Origin: Auricularia sp. M13
Lineage: Eukaryota > Basidiomycota > Agaricomycetes > Auriculariales > Auriculariaceae
Length of the DNA: 64,000 bases
Assembly (NCBI GenBank): GCA_037042915.1
Contig: CM073200.1
Coordinates: forward strand, 248,001 to 312,000
Direction of reading: 5' to 3'
A program made the translations under genes and the position numbers. Position 1 is the stretch's first letter, and each line of letters begins with the position of its first letter. Below are positions 22,290 through 34,547 of the stretch, piece after piece. Below the pieces are notes generated by a model, which was given only the letters and a program-made list of their open reading frames with translations, had not been told where the DNA came from and did no database searches.

Positions 22290-23110
22290 ATGTACCGTGT
22301 AACCAATGTGTGAGCGATGTAACTTTATTCACGCGACACTGGTAGGACCAAAGCGACGATGCAAGCTGATGCCCGCCTCGACCAGACTTCCCACCGAAGA
22401 GCGGCACTTGGCGCCAAATCCATTGAAATCCCTGTCGTGAGTCATCGATGTTATACTTATAGTGCAGTTCTAGAAGCAATGGCAGTATTTCGCCGACTAT
22501 TGCACGCTTCAATTCTCACGACGAGCGGGGAAGCGAGTTCGGAGTTCATGGTGGAGCACACCCAGCCGCAGGAGGAGTGTGCTAACAAATAAGTCGGCCT
22601 CAGCATTCCTCGGGAACTAGTCTACCTCAGAGCGACGTTAATACAGCGACCCCTCTTCCGGCGGTGCGGGCGGGGTCGCTGTATAGCTCGGGAACAGCAG
22701 GTATCCCGAATATGACTCACACCAGAGGAGGCGCAATAGGCCCATCCGACGAGCGCCAAGTATGCATCAATGAACGCAGGTACCAAAAAGCCCACTAAGG
22801 CGGGCGTAGTGCTCAGCGTGCGCATTGACAAGGCTCTGGTCCTCCCGGGGGAGGCTCGCCTGCAGCACGGCATGATTCTCAGGAGACACCTGAAACGACA
22901 CTGAAACGACCCACGGTCCCGCGCACCGCAAGAAGTTCGGCACAGCGACCCAGACTTGCAGGCCTGATCGATTAGAGCATGCACAGTGCACACCCGGAAA
23001 GCACCATCATCATGCGTGTCATGTGTATGTGCATATTTGTGCTTGTATGACTCGGACAGGGCGATCATGTGCCACGAGCAATTTACGTCCGCGCGGCGCA
23101 GCAGGCAAAA
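22290..23110 (-). repeat. Kinase-flank repeat, copy A
   Basis: Reading the minus strand, this copy carries the same ordered words as copies at 44260-45115 and 62235-63055. They are CTGCTGCGC then GCGGACG, TTCTTGCGG, GTGTCTCCTGAGRATC, GGGAGGACCA, GATGACTC, CAGGGATTT and CCGSTCTTCGGTGGGA. As in the other two, it begins just past the 3' end of a kinase gene and runs antisense to it. Short frames inside share a VSPEN/PREDQ peptide, so it may be a decayed or intron-rich gene, but no full model could be built. Confidence 0.7.
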
Positions 23111-23395
23111 CCGTGAGGCAGAAATCTGTGACCGTAGTGCTGAAGACACCGCTGAATCGCGGAGCGCACAGAATGCCAGATGCACAGAGCGATTCCCGAC
23201 ATATATGGGAGGAGTATGGAGGGCATAAGGCTGCGGAGACGCAAGTGCTATCTGTTCAAGGCACCGCGCATTTAGCCTCGAAGACAAGCCTAGGTAGAGT
23301 AGCAGAACCTCCATCACTATCCAACACCCTCTTCTGATATGCTACATATTTGCGAAGAAAGACTGCACTCAGAAAGAGAGGAGGATTCCTTGGTC

Positions 23396-24957
23396 TCACA
23401 AGCATTGCGAGTACTGAAGAAAGGTCAGACGTTGAAGGTTCGTCACGAGATATATCACACACCCAATCATTTTGCTTGCGGCAAGTGGCGCCTTCCACGC
23501 ATTCGGTGGGCCCGCTGTGTGCAATCAGGACCAATTCCGCATTTCCCAAGCTGCAGTCTGACTCACGTCCATCCCACGCCGCCACATTGGCCGTACTTGG
23601 TTTGAAGTGGCCCAGCAGCAGTGCTTGTTGAGGTCACAGTCGTTGTAGGGACAGTGGACGCAGACGACGACGTCACAGTTGCCGAGCCGCTAGTAGTGCT
23701 TGTCGGTCCTGCAGTCGACGTCGGGCCACCACCTGCCGGAATACTTGACGCCCAGGGATACGCCTCCTTCATTTCTGTCCACGGCGACAAGTCCGAAAAG
23801 TTGCGTGTAGTAGGCACGCCCTGCAACACCTGTCTTACAAACGGCAAGACGTTGGTGTACCCAGAAAGGTCGCAATGTCCGCCACTCCTAATGGCGATCC
23901 CGATGCGCGACTCGACGCCCAACCACTTATACACAAGCTTGGCGGCGGGGAACACAACGACGGCCGTGCCCTTGGAGTTGACGAAGGGGTCTCCGGTGCC
24001 CTGATCGATGATGAGGTGTCGCGGAGCAAGCGCAGCGGCGATAGTGTGCGCGTCGTAGGGCAGGCGCTCGCTCTGGTTGACGAACGTGCCCAGCGTCGAG
24101 TCGCTCCACCATGGCGCACCCGCCTTGGAGTTCTCGAGGGTCTCGTCCTGGCCAGAGAGGTTGTGGTAGCGGTATGGCCCCAGGCCCTGTATTCCGCTGC
24201 TCATCGGCATCGTCACCGAGATGCGCGTGTCGAACAATCCCGCGGCCAGCGCCGCCTTGCCCAGCCTGCTGCAGCCCGTGACGCCATTTCGAGTGCTGTC
24301 GATCTCGGGAACACGCATCTCGAGCGCGTCGAGAACGCGATGGAATCCCCAAGCCCATGCCACGAGTGTACCTGGACGATACGGGTCAGGCGAATGGAAG
24401 AGGTGGCCTCAGCGGGGCGCACCGATATCGCGGCCGTTGTACAGCGCCCAGAAAGCACCAGTCTTGGTATTGCTATCAGGAGCCACAGCGGTGTAGTCGA
24501 ACGTAACGACGGCCATGCCGTTGTTCAGATACGCATTATTGTCGATCCCACCGATGGCGATGATGACCGGCACGGGCGCGCTGCTAGATGCCCCGCTGGG
24601 CAGAAGAATCTGCGCAGCAAACGTCCCCGTCTTCCCCCCAGCCGAGACGCTGATGCTCAGATTATTACCACTCCTTGTCGCGGAGACAGTCTCGAGCGCG
24701 TGGTCCGGATAGTAGCCATACTGGTATTCCTGGAGGAAGCGCAGGATCTCGCGCTGGCGGCACGCCCGCCACTCGTCGGGCGATTGCACGCGCGTCTTTC
24801 CGTCGAGATAGGTGAACGGGTCGGGCAGTGTCGCAATGAGTGGGAACGTGCCCGCCTTCGGGAACGGACTAGGTGTTGCCGGGCAGACAATCTGACTCTG
24901 CGCGAGCGGGGCGAGAGCGAGGGTTACGACAATCAACAAGTCCAGAGAGCGCATCAT
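23396..24957 (-). CDS. 4-O-methyl-glucuronoyl methylesterase (CE15) with C-terminal CBM1
   Basis: Four exons give 469 residues: 24957-24423, 24371-23567, 23514-23463 and an 18-base last exon 23413-23396. A signal peptide (MMRSLDLLIVVTLALAPLAQS) is followed by the CE15 domain, about residues 25-395, an alpha/beta hydrolase. The nucleophile Ser is in GCSRLGK (about residue 213) and the catalytic His in SGGHCD (about 344). The enzyme cleaves the ester between lignin alcohols and 4-O-methyl-glucuronic acid of xylan, outside the cell. A Ser/Thr linker leads to a family 1 cellulose-binding module (TKYGQCGGVGWTGPT to NDWYSQCL) whose last five residues come from the tiny final exon. In T. reesei Cip2 the CBM1 is N-terminal, so this order is notable. 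An in-frame ATG at 24981 would add eight residues. Confidence 0.93.
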
Positions 24958-25766
24958 GGGCAAGCAGGGCGAAATTCGCATACAATGCGCTGTCTTAAGC
25001 AGAGCGCACGAAGTCCGTCCGCGTGCGTGTCCTTCATCTGTCAGGGGGGCGTACCCAAGCCGAAATTCACGAGAAAACCGAAGCAAGCCCGAACGTCATC
25101 CTCCCAAATTCTAGAGCAACCCTTGCCGTCGGACAGCCGCGAGCCAGTCATCCGCACGCAGGATCCAGTATGAACGCGCTTCTAAGGGCGCAGAGTGTAT
25201 GGGCGTGTGAACACGACAGCTTTACGCACGTATAAATACTGGTGCTACGCTGGCGCTTGGCGAAACTGCTCCAAATCCTCGGGAAAGCTGAGGTCAAGAG
25301 TCCGTCAGGTGAGCGCTGGTCTGGCGAAGCTGCAAAAGGGAAGACGTGGCAGGCGCTCCAAGCTCGGCAGGACAATCGCTCCTATGAAGGGAATGAAGGT
25401 AAGAAGAAATGTTGCGGAGTTGAACGTTCCGTTGAAGCCATGTGCACTTCAGTCGCAGAAAGAAGGATGAAAGTAAGAAAGTTTGATAGCATTCGTGTTC
25501 AACTGTGCGAGGTGGTCAAATAGCAGGCGGACAGTAGCATGAAGGACGGCTGGGGGAGGGGCTAGCAGTACATAAAACCAGTATACACGCTACAGTTCCG
25601 CATCGGCATAGAGTATGGGCACAGATGGACAGTACGTTGTAATCCAAGATCAGAGCACGGGGCAGAGCACAGGGGACCGGGGAAATAGGCAACAGAAAAG
25701 GAAAAGAGAAATGGGAGCAAGGGGAACATGGTTTAGGAATGTCCAGTCCAGAAAAACAACAGGGCT
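24958..25766. other. Intergenic between esterase and forkhead gene
   Basis: The left part is the esterase promoter; an AT-rich TATTTATA word lies about 270 bases upstream of its ATG. The right part, about 25500-25766, is purine-rich on the plus strand, hence pyrimidine-rich on the transcribed strand, and is probably 3' untranslated sequence of the forkhead gene. No gene seen. Confidence 0.5.
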
Positions 25767-28731
25767 TCAGTAGTAATCATGCCCGTAGAGCGAATACCCG
25801 TTATACAGCGCATCGCCCCACGGCCGGTCGCGCAGCGGACTGCCCTGCGGGAGGAGCTCGAGCTGCTGCTCCAGCAGCGTCGTCGCGTTGAAGGGGTCCT
25901 CCGCCAGGATCGGCGTCTTGAACGGCGACGCGACGAACGGCCCGTGTCCAGACCGCTTCGGCGTCGAGAAGATGTCGCGCCGCACCGGGCTCGCCTCGTT
26001 CTCCGCGCCGCCGTCGGGCTTGCTGCGCGCGAGCGCCCCGGCGGTGTTCCTGCTCGTCAGCGGCGTGCGGAACGGCGAGAGCGGCTGAGTCTGCGACGAG
26101 GATTGCGAGAGGACCGGCGGCGGAGTGGCGTAGCGTTCCGGCACGACGAGTTCTTGCCCTTCTTCCTCATCATCGGGCTCCTCGTCCTCGACCGGCACGG
26201 CTTTCTTCTTCTTGGCCTTCGCGGCCTTCCGCTTGCCCTTCTTCCGGATGTTGCGCGCGGCGGTCGAGCGCAGGTCGGACAGTGGCGATTGCGGCGGCAT
26301 CGCAAACGAGAACGCAGCCGACAGTTCCTGCTGCTGTGCAATTGTCAGCGAGAAAGCGAAAACCGGCAACGCACTCACTCTTTGCTTGTCGTTCTTGCGC
26401 TTGCTGAGCAGAAGCGCGAGCGGCACGCCCGGCGAGCTGTTGCTTGAGCGATAGCCACTGTCGTCTTGCTCCTCCGCGTCCTCTTCCGCTTCAGCTTGCG
26501 CGACGGAATGCAGCGCGTCGAAAGGTGCATCCAAAGTCAACGCGGGGTCCAGCTCGTCTGGCTTCTCTGCCTCGAGATTGTGAACCTTTGGCCTACCCGC
26601 TAGGATCTCGGGATCGATTGTAAGCTCCTCCTGCGGGTGGGCGACATCGTCGAGCGCCTGCAAGTGAGCCGGTTCTTCCAGTTCCTGCGCTTCTGGCTCG
26701 TCGACGTCCTGCGCTTGGGGCCGGTACGCCTGAGCCGGTTCGTCGACCTCCGGCAACGGCAGCGCAGCCAACACGGGCGAGGGCGTCAGCTCGAGCTCGT
26801 CATCATCCTGTTCCGGGACAGCCTGCCGCTGCGCCCGTTCGCGGGCCTTGCGCTCGAGCGTACGTTCCATGAGCGACGCGGTAATCGGGCTCGTCGGCGC
26901 GCCGCGCAGCAGCTTGCGGTCCATCAGACTGGCGTTGCTGCTGGCGCTAATGCTGCGCGCGTGCTGGCTCGCGGGATACGGCGGCGACGGCTCCGCGGCG
27001 GAAGGCTCCTCGTCGCTCTCGCTATCTGCATCGTCCAGCAGCGCCCGCAGCCGCTGCACGCGGCCACCAGGCGTCGGCGCGGGTGAGCTGCTCGCGATGA
27101 CCGGCGGCGCCGTGCGGAATGGGACGTAGGCGAGCGCGTGCCCGGGAGGCGGGAAGACCGGAATTGCGCTTGTGTTCTTCCACGTCGTTTCGCGGTAGTA
27201 GTTCGCGTTGAACGTCGGGTTTGGAGCCGCGAACGCCGCGTATGCAGGGGCTAGGGGCGTCACGGCGCGCGACGCCGACGCCGAACCACTGGGTGCCGTC
27301 GCGCTGCGATCGCGGTAGTATCTGTGCTGCGACTGCGACGGGCCCGCTACGGCGTTCTTCTGCGACGGGCCAGCGACGACCTTGTGCTGCGACGGACCTG
27401 CGACGGCCATGTGGTGCGACGGGCCCGCAACGGGCATCTGGGCCGGGAACAGCTCCTGCTTGACCTGGATGAGCATGTCAGGCTTGACATCCTGCTTCGG
27501 CTTCGTGGGCGAATTGCGCGGCTTGCAGTATACGCCGCCCACAAAGAACTTCTCGTGACCGGGCGTGATGCGCCAGCATGGGCCGTGTGTGAGATGGTCG
27601 TCCGGGTGGCGATCGACGCGCTCGAACGAGTCGTTCGTGCTGAGGTTATGTCGCAGGCTGTTCTGCCAGGTGGACTCGGAGCGTTTGTAGTACGGGTGCA
27701 CGATCGTGATGTAGGTGGTGATGTCGTGCAGCGGGAGACGATGAAAATACGATGCAATGAGGGCCTGCCCGATGAGTGCCGCGTAAGGCAGCGCCGGCTT
27801 GTCCTGAGAGAAGGGACCCGGCGGCAGGTGATAGGGCATCTTGGGCTCGAATGGCTGCCATGCGTAACCTGGCGGCAAAGGGTATCTGGAGAGAAATGCG
27901 TCCCCATCCACAGTTTGCGGCCCAGTGATAATTGGCGCTTGAGATGCCGAAAGTGGTTTGCTAGTTGAGGACGGCGGCCTGCTCACTGAGGATGATTGAT
28001 GTGATGATTGCGATGGGGGCGAGACGCCCGTTGCGCGTACGTCGGCTACAGACAAAAGGGCTCCCTCGTTGTTCTTTCGGTCGCCAGCAACGGACGGCGA
28101 GCGGGAGCTTGATGCGACAGGTGACATGTGCGAGGTGTAGAATACGTCCTGTCCGATGTCAAAAGCTAGCCCGTCATCGTCAGCACCGATGTAGACGCAC
28201 CTGCTGCACGAAGGCAGGTCGTTCGTGCATGAGAGTCGGGAACGACGGCGGCGGCGGTGGGATAGGCTCTGTCGTGTACAGCCGGCGTGCGGGGTCACCG
28301 CCGGAGGCATTCTGGGCGCGCCGACCGCTGTCCTTGCGAGCCGTCTTCTCGCCGCGCCGGCGCTTAGAGTCGCGCTCGTCGAGGCCCTCGTTCGAGTCCG
28401 CCTTGCGCGTTCGGGATGGCGTTTCCTGCGGGTTTGCTCCCGCGGGGCCAGACGACGCGAACCCCCCGGACGAGTCCAGCGAGCGCGAGCGCGCCAAAGC
28501 CGAGCCTGATGGGATAGAGGTGCTCGGGAATGTTGGAAGCGACGGCTGCGACGCGTGTTGGCTGAATACGCGCGAGCCCGGCGTCGGCATGAACGTCGCG
28601 TCCGATGATAGGAAATGCTTCATTCGGGCAGTGTGGTCCTGGAGCTGCGAACGCGATATGCCCAGCCTGGTGAGCGCCTGGTCGACGTCCATGTCGCCCA
28701 TAATCGAGCTGAACGGCCGCGCCACGGACAT
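25767..28731 (-). CDS. Forkhead (winged-helix) transcription factor, about 955 residues
   Basis: Minus strand: exon 1 28731-28201, intron 28200-28149, then coding to 25767 with a likely 45-base intron at 26378-26334 (GTGAGT to TTGCACAG) that is in frame and so may be retained. The forkhead domain spans about residues 294-390. It begins KPALPYAALIGQALIAS, continues with helix 2 (HDITTYITIVHPYYKR) and holds the DNA-recognition helix STWQNSLRHNLSTNDSF. The wing ends in PCWRITPGHEKFF. Nucleus-localised DNA binding is expected. Flanks are long and disordered: an N-terminal Ser-rich part with basic KRRRGEK, repeated VAGPSQ units after the domain, acidic Pro/Glu-rich blocks and a Lys-rich KKGKRKAAKAKKKK patch. 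The family includes cell-cycle (Fkh, Hcm1) and stress factors; the exact branch is open. The start is the first ATG before a short N-terminal helix (VDQALTRLGIS). Confidence 0.9.
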
Positions 28732-29035
28732 TTTCGGTCGATGTCGGCGGACAGGGGAAAGAGCAAGGAGCGGAGTTGGCACGACAGCCCGGAGCCAAGT
28801 CAACGTGGTGCATCACAATTCCCATTGACCTCATTGGGCCATTACCGGACTCTCAACAAGGCCATTCAATTTCTCAAAGTACAACCACCTTACGTGTTGA
28901 GCGCTGTTGAGAACGGGTTTCCGAAGATGAGACATCGGCCCTCGAGCCATACGTACCGTGCAACGCTGACGCTCAGGAAATCGATAACAAAACACTACAG
29001 CCTTCAGAGTAAGTGATACAACAGAGAGTATTTGC

Positions 29036-30069
29036 CTACGCCCGCGCAAGGCTGGCGGCCGCCACAGTCCGTCTCTTCTTGGTAGCCCGCCGAATCTCGC
29101 CCAAATCCGAGTCGACCTCCGAATCTTTGAGAGATGTGAGTTGCAAGATCGCCTTGCCCAAGCCGACTGCTTGTATTTGTGCACCACCCTTCTTGGTACG
29201 CTTCGCACCCGACGATGCAGACGTGAGTGCCACATCGGTCAGTGTGAGCGGGAACGGTGACGGGATCTCCTCAACGGAGAGAGAGTTCGGGTTGACATTC
29301 GGCGCCGGTTGCTTCTCGCCCTGTGCTGGCGGAGGTGGTGAGGGTGCACCCAGCTTGTTGCGCAGTTTGCGCGTAATGTGCGGGCGTGAACTGCTATCCA
29401 ATGATGCATCCACTAGGAGAGAAATGCTGGTCAGCATTGGTCAACAAAAACCATAGCACCCAGGATTCCCGCGTGATAATCCACTGCGTTCCTAGCTGGG
29501 GCACTGAGTGAAGGCACTCACCGAGAATGCCCTCGCCGTCCTTCTCGTCCCTGGCGCGTTTGCGGCGCTCCTCGACGCCCTCGAGCAGCCGCTCGCGCAC
29601 GCGGTCTAAGCCCTTGCGCCACTCCGTCTCGACCTTGTCGCGCTCCTCCTCCCACGACATCCTCGCGCACTCCAGCGCATAGTTCTCTTCGTACCCAATC
29701 TGGCTCAGCAGCGCCGAACGCTCCAGACTCTTGGGGTACAGACGCAGCACAAAGTCCGCGTGCGTCGCAGGGTCCGCCCACAGCGCCTGGCCCGACAGGA
29801 CCAGCGCCTGCAGCTTCTCGTGGTGTAGTCTCGTTGGGCTGAAAGAGCAAAACAGAAATGGGACAGCAACGTCAGCGCAATTGGACGAAGGCGGTCGCTG
29901 CACACACGCACTCTTCTCGCATGATAGTTTCGCGCGCACGGGCCCCACTCTCGCGGCGTCTCTTGCTACCCGCTCTCGGCTCGTCTGAAAGCAGGCACCA
30001 AGTCAGCCAAGTGAATTTTAGAATGAATAGGACTGAGCATGAGATCGTACCAGCAAACTGCATCCCCAT
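29036..30069 (-). CDS. Sds3-like subunit of the Sin3 histone deacetylase complex
   Basis: Four exons give 261 residues: 30069-30051, 29984-29912, 29838-29522 and 29412-29036, all in phase. Residues about 30-140 match the Sds3-like pattern. HHEKLQALVLSGQALWADPA is followed by Leu- and Arg-rich helices, EENYALECARMSWEEERDKV and then a coiled coil (VRERLLEGVEERRKRARDE). Sds3 proteins use this coil to dimerise and hold the Rpd3/HDAC-Sin3 corepressor together in the nucleus. A following TRKLRNKLGAPSPPPP segment and a Lys-rich end (RRATKKRRT) complete the protein. The first exon is short and the frame is open upstream of the ATG to about 30150 without another ATG, so a non-coding or extra 5' exon is possible. 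Call by recognised pattern, not by search. Confidence 0.75.
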
Positions 30070-30357
30070 TTCGCGATTTCGGTCCACAACTTCGATATGG
30101 CGCGGCTGGTTGATGGCTACTGCAAATTGGCCTGCACTCGCAGTTAATATGATGTCTAGCGCGGGCTAGCTGGAGCGCACCTGTCGTGGGCGGCATACGG
30201 GTGGTGAAAGTTGGAGGGCAAGCGGTTTCACGGTCCGGTTTTGCATCCGGCGCACGTCCGGTGGCACCAGACAACCTCATTACAACAGAATATTACACGA
30301 ACGGAGGACTGAACACATGCTGAATTTTCTTTTTCACTATGCTATAGTACACCATAT

Positions 30358-33300
30358 TCAGATCACCATCTGCAACAGATGGCGGTCATACACGTTATTG
30401 CCCTCACTGAGCTCGCTAAAGTCTGGATAAAAAGGCACCATAGCGTCGGCGGCGCCGAGGTAGAGCGCATTGTAGATGCGCCAGTAGACCTCGCGCACCT
30501 TGCGCGCAGGGTGGAAGAGCCCCTGCAGCGTGTAGTTGAGCAGCACGCCGGGGCCCAGCGTCACGCGCATCGCCTCGATGGCGTCCATGACCGCGCCGAT
30601 CACATGCGGCGACGTCTCGAAGCAGTTGGGCCACACAAGGTTCATCAAGTGCAGCATCGAGTCCTCACAACCCATGCCCGCCACACCCAGCGCCAGATGC
30701 TTCACGATCGTGCTCGCCGTCTGCCGGTGTACCAGGTCGCGGTCTGTCAGCGCATCCTCGAGCATCGTCACCACAGAGTCGCAGTAGTGCGCTGACTGCG
30801 GTCCAATGTACTCGAATACGAACGAGAGCGCCTTCAGACAGCCAGTGCGGACGTTGAGTTCAGCGGTGCGGTACTCATTGAGGATGGCAGGGATACATGT
30901 GAAAGCTGTAAAACACATTAGTATCACAACACCACGTAAAGAGATTCGACACGCACGTCCACAAGTTTCCGCGACGATGGCAATGGCGACTGTGCTACAA
31001 ACACGACTCTGACGCTCTTGGACGCGCAGGTTCGTTAACAAGACCGACAGGACGTCCTGAGGACCCAAGCTCTTGGCGATGTAACCAAACGAGTTGACAG
31101 CGGCTCGCCGAATGGCCTTCTTGTGCGCTTTAAGGAGGTCGAGCAACTCGAAGCAAATACGCATCCACTCTCGAGCGGGCACGAATTCAGCACCGCGATC
31201 GGCTATGCGTTGGTGTTAGGAGGGACGTCGAGACGAGGTTGAATAAAACTCACCGATGCGGCCAATCAAGTTGATAGATGCTTCCTGCACCTTTTCGTGT
31301 CTGTTACGCAGAATGGGCGTCATACGAGGCACTAAGTGAGGTCAGCCAATACGTGAGAACGATAAACAATGATACGCACGAAGATCTTTCACAGGCGGCT
31401 GCATCTCCGTCATACCAACGACATTCGCAATAGCACCCTCTGCAGCAATAATACTAGAAAGCATTCAGTGGATGGCAAAGTCATTCAACAAAGCGACGCA
31501 CCTGCCAAGTGTATCGGGGTACTCTTCACCAAGCTGTTCGAACAGCACTACGCCGAGCTTCGCAAGTAACTGATCTTCGCCACACTGCTTGATGACGACG
31601 GCAAAACGAGTCGTCAAATCCGCCGCCTGCTGACGGACCTTCGCGCTCTTGTTGTTCAGGCGGAACAGCACGGTCGACACGATTTGCGTCATGTACGGCT
31701 TGACGCGCACTCCGAGCGCATTGACAACGGTGCCGAAGCCATCCAACATGACCTGGTCCTCCGTCGTTTGCTCCTGGAACGCGTAGATGATGCCGTCAAC
31801 CAGGCGCACTTCCAGCCGGTCGTCGATGTCGGACGCGCCGAGCGTCTGCACGACGTTGGTGATGGTCTCCATAACCATCTTGCGGTACGGCTCCGAATCA
31901 TCCTGAAAACAATCAGAACGATGATGGTTTTCAGACTGCTGCTGAGCGCACCTTCAACCCCTCCACAATGCGGCCCACAATTTCAGCCACGCCGGCCTTC
32001 TGCGCAAGCTCGACTGTGGTCTCGACGACTTGGCGGTAGTTCCGGCGGTCGAGCGCCATGCGGCGAATCCAGAAAGACTTGAAGAAGTCGGGCAGGATGT
32101 CCTGCTTGATGTACTGTGGCGTCACGCCCTCCGTGGCCGCGCATTGCTTTACGACCTTGAGCACAATCTTCTTCATCTCCTCGTCCGACGACTGGAACTC
32201 GCGGATAAGGATGATCGTGACTTCCTTGACGTAGTACCCGACGTGCTCGGTTTCCATGAGCGGGATGATGAAGCCGATGGCTTTCAAGAAAGCCGCCAGG
32301 CCCTTGCCGCGGTGTAGCCGGATGCCCTTCCAAAGCGGCTCAAGAACATTGTCGAACGCTTCGATACCGTACGGTGCAGCCGCTTCGGCTAAGGCAGCCA
32401 GGCCGAGCGCAGTCATAGTGCGGACTTTCTGCTGGTCATCCTCGAGTCCGTGCGCGATGGTGTCAACGAGGTTGCGCAGGTGCGGAAGAACCGCGCAGCC
32501 CATCATAATGGCAATCTGCTGCACGATACGGATACCAGTGTGGCGAGCCTGCCAGGACTTTTTGCTGCGGCAGACGGCCTTCAAGAAAGGCAGCAGCGAG
32601 GGGATGCCCAGCGCAGACGCGACCACGGAGAAGGCGCGCGCCGTGGTGTTGCGCACGTATTCATCGGCGTGGTCGATGTCGGGACGCATCGTTGAGATCA
32701 TGTGCGCAAGACCCGCAGCCTTCGACAGGTTGGAAATGATTTCGCGACCTTCAACACGGGCGTAGTAATCCTCGTCAATGAGCAGCGGCTCGATGACGAC
32801 GAGGATCTTGTGGACATATGGGCGGACGAGATCGTCGAGCTTGTAGAGAACACGGTCAATGACTTTGACAAGCAGATGCCGTTCTTGATCCTCCAGGGTG
32901 CGCTCCATGAGCAGCGGCAGTATTTTATCGAAGAGAGGACCAGCACCGAACTCGCGAGCCTTGTCGGTAATTTGGCGCAGCGCTGTCTTGCGCACGGGAG
33001 GAGTGCCGTTCTTGATCTTTAGCAGAAGACGCATGATCTTCCGCTCCTTCATCTCGTCGACTGATAGCTGCGTCTCGTCCTCCTCCTTGAGAATCTTTTC
33101 AAAGTACTTGGCGTCTTCAGCTTTGAAGAAGGCAAGAGTACCAACGCCGGGAATTTCAGTGGGCAGTTCCGGGGCGAGCTGGGCGGCGGCGGCGGCAGAA
33201 GCACTTGGTTCCGAGTCGTCCTGGATGTGGAAGCCAGAGACAGAAACGGGAGTCGCGCCCAAATTTCGCGCAGGGACACGGGTAGCATATCCAGGCGGTG

Positions 33301-34024
33301 GTGTCACGATAGCATAGCCAGTTGGCGGCAGCAAAGCGTCCAGTTCTTCGTCAGTCATGTAGCGGCTGTTTTTGTCGTCCGCATTGATGCCAGGAGCGCT
33401 CATGAAGATGGGCGCGAGACCTCCCGGTGCAGTGGCCGGGGTTTCGTCCCAACGAGAACGCTTCTTGGTGTCGCCGCCTGTCGCAACGTCGGCGGGAGTA
33501 GCATCCCAGCGTGACCGGCGCTTCTTTGGCGCAGATTCAGCAGGCTCCTCAACAGGCTTAGCAGGCTCGTCACCAGTGTCGTCCCAGCGGCGCTTGCGCT
33601 TGGAGCTGGCAGCCGCAGCGGCGTCTGCCTCAGCCTCGCGGATAAAGTCGTCGATTTCCGAGGCTGGAGGCGTGCGGTCGAGCTCGTCCCTGCTCTTGCC
33701 CTCCTCGCGCTCTTGCTTCTCTTTCTCCTGGATGGCGCGGCGCACGCGGAGCTCCTCGCGCTCGAGCTCGGCGAGACGCATGGCGTCCTTATAACCGCCC
33801 TCGGTTTCCTTGCCATCAACTGCGTCCTGGAAGGCATCCGAACCAGCAATGCCCTGGCGGTCGAACCGGCGGTTATGGTAGTCGGACTGGCGCGCCGCAA
33901 TCTGGCGCTTCGTCGTCGTTTCGGCGAACGGGTCTACCTCCTCCTCGTCCGCCATTTGCGCAAACTCTTCCAGCACATCCTTGGGTGCTGTGAACGAGTC
34001 GAGCAGCCGCGGTTTGTTGGACAT
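30358..34024 (-). CDS. SF3B1: Splicing factor 3B subunit 1 (SF3B1 / Hsh155 / Prp10)
   Basis: Six exons give 1139 residues: 34024-31952, 31902-31502, 31453-31380, 31331-31254, 31202-30957 and 30905-30358, all phases consistent. The N-terminal part has repeated Arg-Trp-Asp motifs ([24 protein letters not shown]), the U2AF-ligand motifs that bind UHM proteins. From about residue 330 the HEAT-repeat array is almost unmistakable, with [99 protein letters not shown] and [19 protein letters not shown]. The Lys in QQKVRT corresponds to human Lys700. The protein clamps the branch-point helix within U2 snRNP. Human SF3B1 is 1304 residues, so the disordered N-terminus is shorter here. It sits 155 bases downstream of the MZT1 stop, in the same direction. 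Confidence 0.97.
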
Positions 34025-34179
34025 GATGTGTAGGAGGAAGCAAGAGTTGCGCCAGAGAGTGGCAGCTGAGTTTAAAACACGTCCGCATAAGCTGACTCAC
34101 ACGTCGCTGTTGAACCTCAAACTGAACTCCACATTGGAGTAAAATTACAATTATACCTCGAGACGAAAGAAGGTGCTAG

Positions 34180-34547
34180 TCATCTACCCGAGGGCCCTCC
34201 AGCAGACCCAGGGCGCCCGTTTTCGCGTTCCTCCGCTTGCAACGCTTGGCTCTCGCGACGCAGCTCCTTGATGACTTCCTGCACTACCTATCAGCCAGGC
34301 CGTTCACCACGCACGATTAGATAAACCTACAGCCAAAGCTTCTGGGTTCGCGCCGCTCTCGATCATCTGCACGCAAGTCACCAGCGTCTCTTTGTCCAGC
34401 TTCGTATTCAACAATTGCGACATCTCATACAAAACTGCAGGCGCATCCATCTTCAGATTGCTACGAAACTGTCGGTGCTATTGCGGACGCACTGTCGAGT
34501 GTCTGCTGCGCAGAGGACAAACGTTCGGTTTCGCGCGACGCGCTCAT
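34180..34547 (-). CDS. MZT1: Mitotic-spindle organizing protein 1 (MOZART1)
   Basis: Three exons on the minus strand give 85 residues: 34547-34493, 34434-34331 and 34278-34180 (55, 104 and 99 bases, in phase). The protein reads [18 protein letters not shown] then [38 protein letters not shown] and ELRRES, then a short Gly/Pro tail. This is the MOZART1 family, whose hallmark is a three-helix core with LLNTGLD-like and GxNPEALAxVIKELR motifs. It binds the N-termini of gamma-tubulin complex proteins and brings the ring complex to spindle pole bodies. Typical length is about 80, matching well. It is easily missed because no exon exceeds 35 codons. Each intron has a plausible earlier AG that would break the family motif, so the acceptors were chosen by homology. 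Confidence 0.93.

Noticed and set aside
22622-23317. 231-codon minus-strand frame beside K1
   Set aside because: It overlaps the kinase-flank repeat, but the other two copies do not keep this frame over its length, so a single long exon is not supported.
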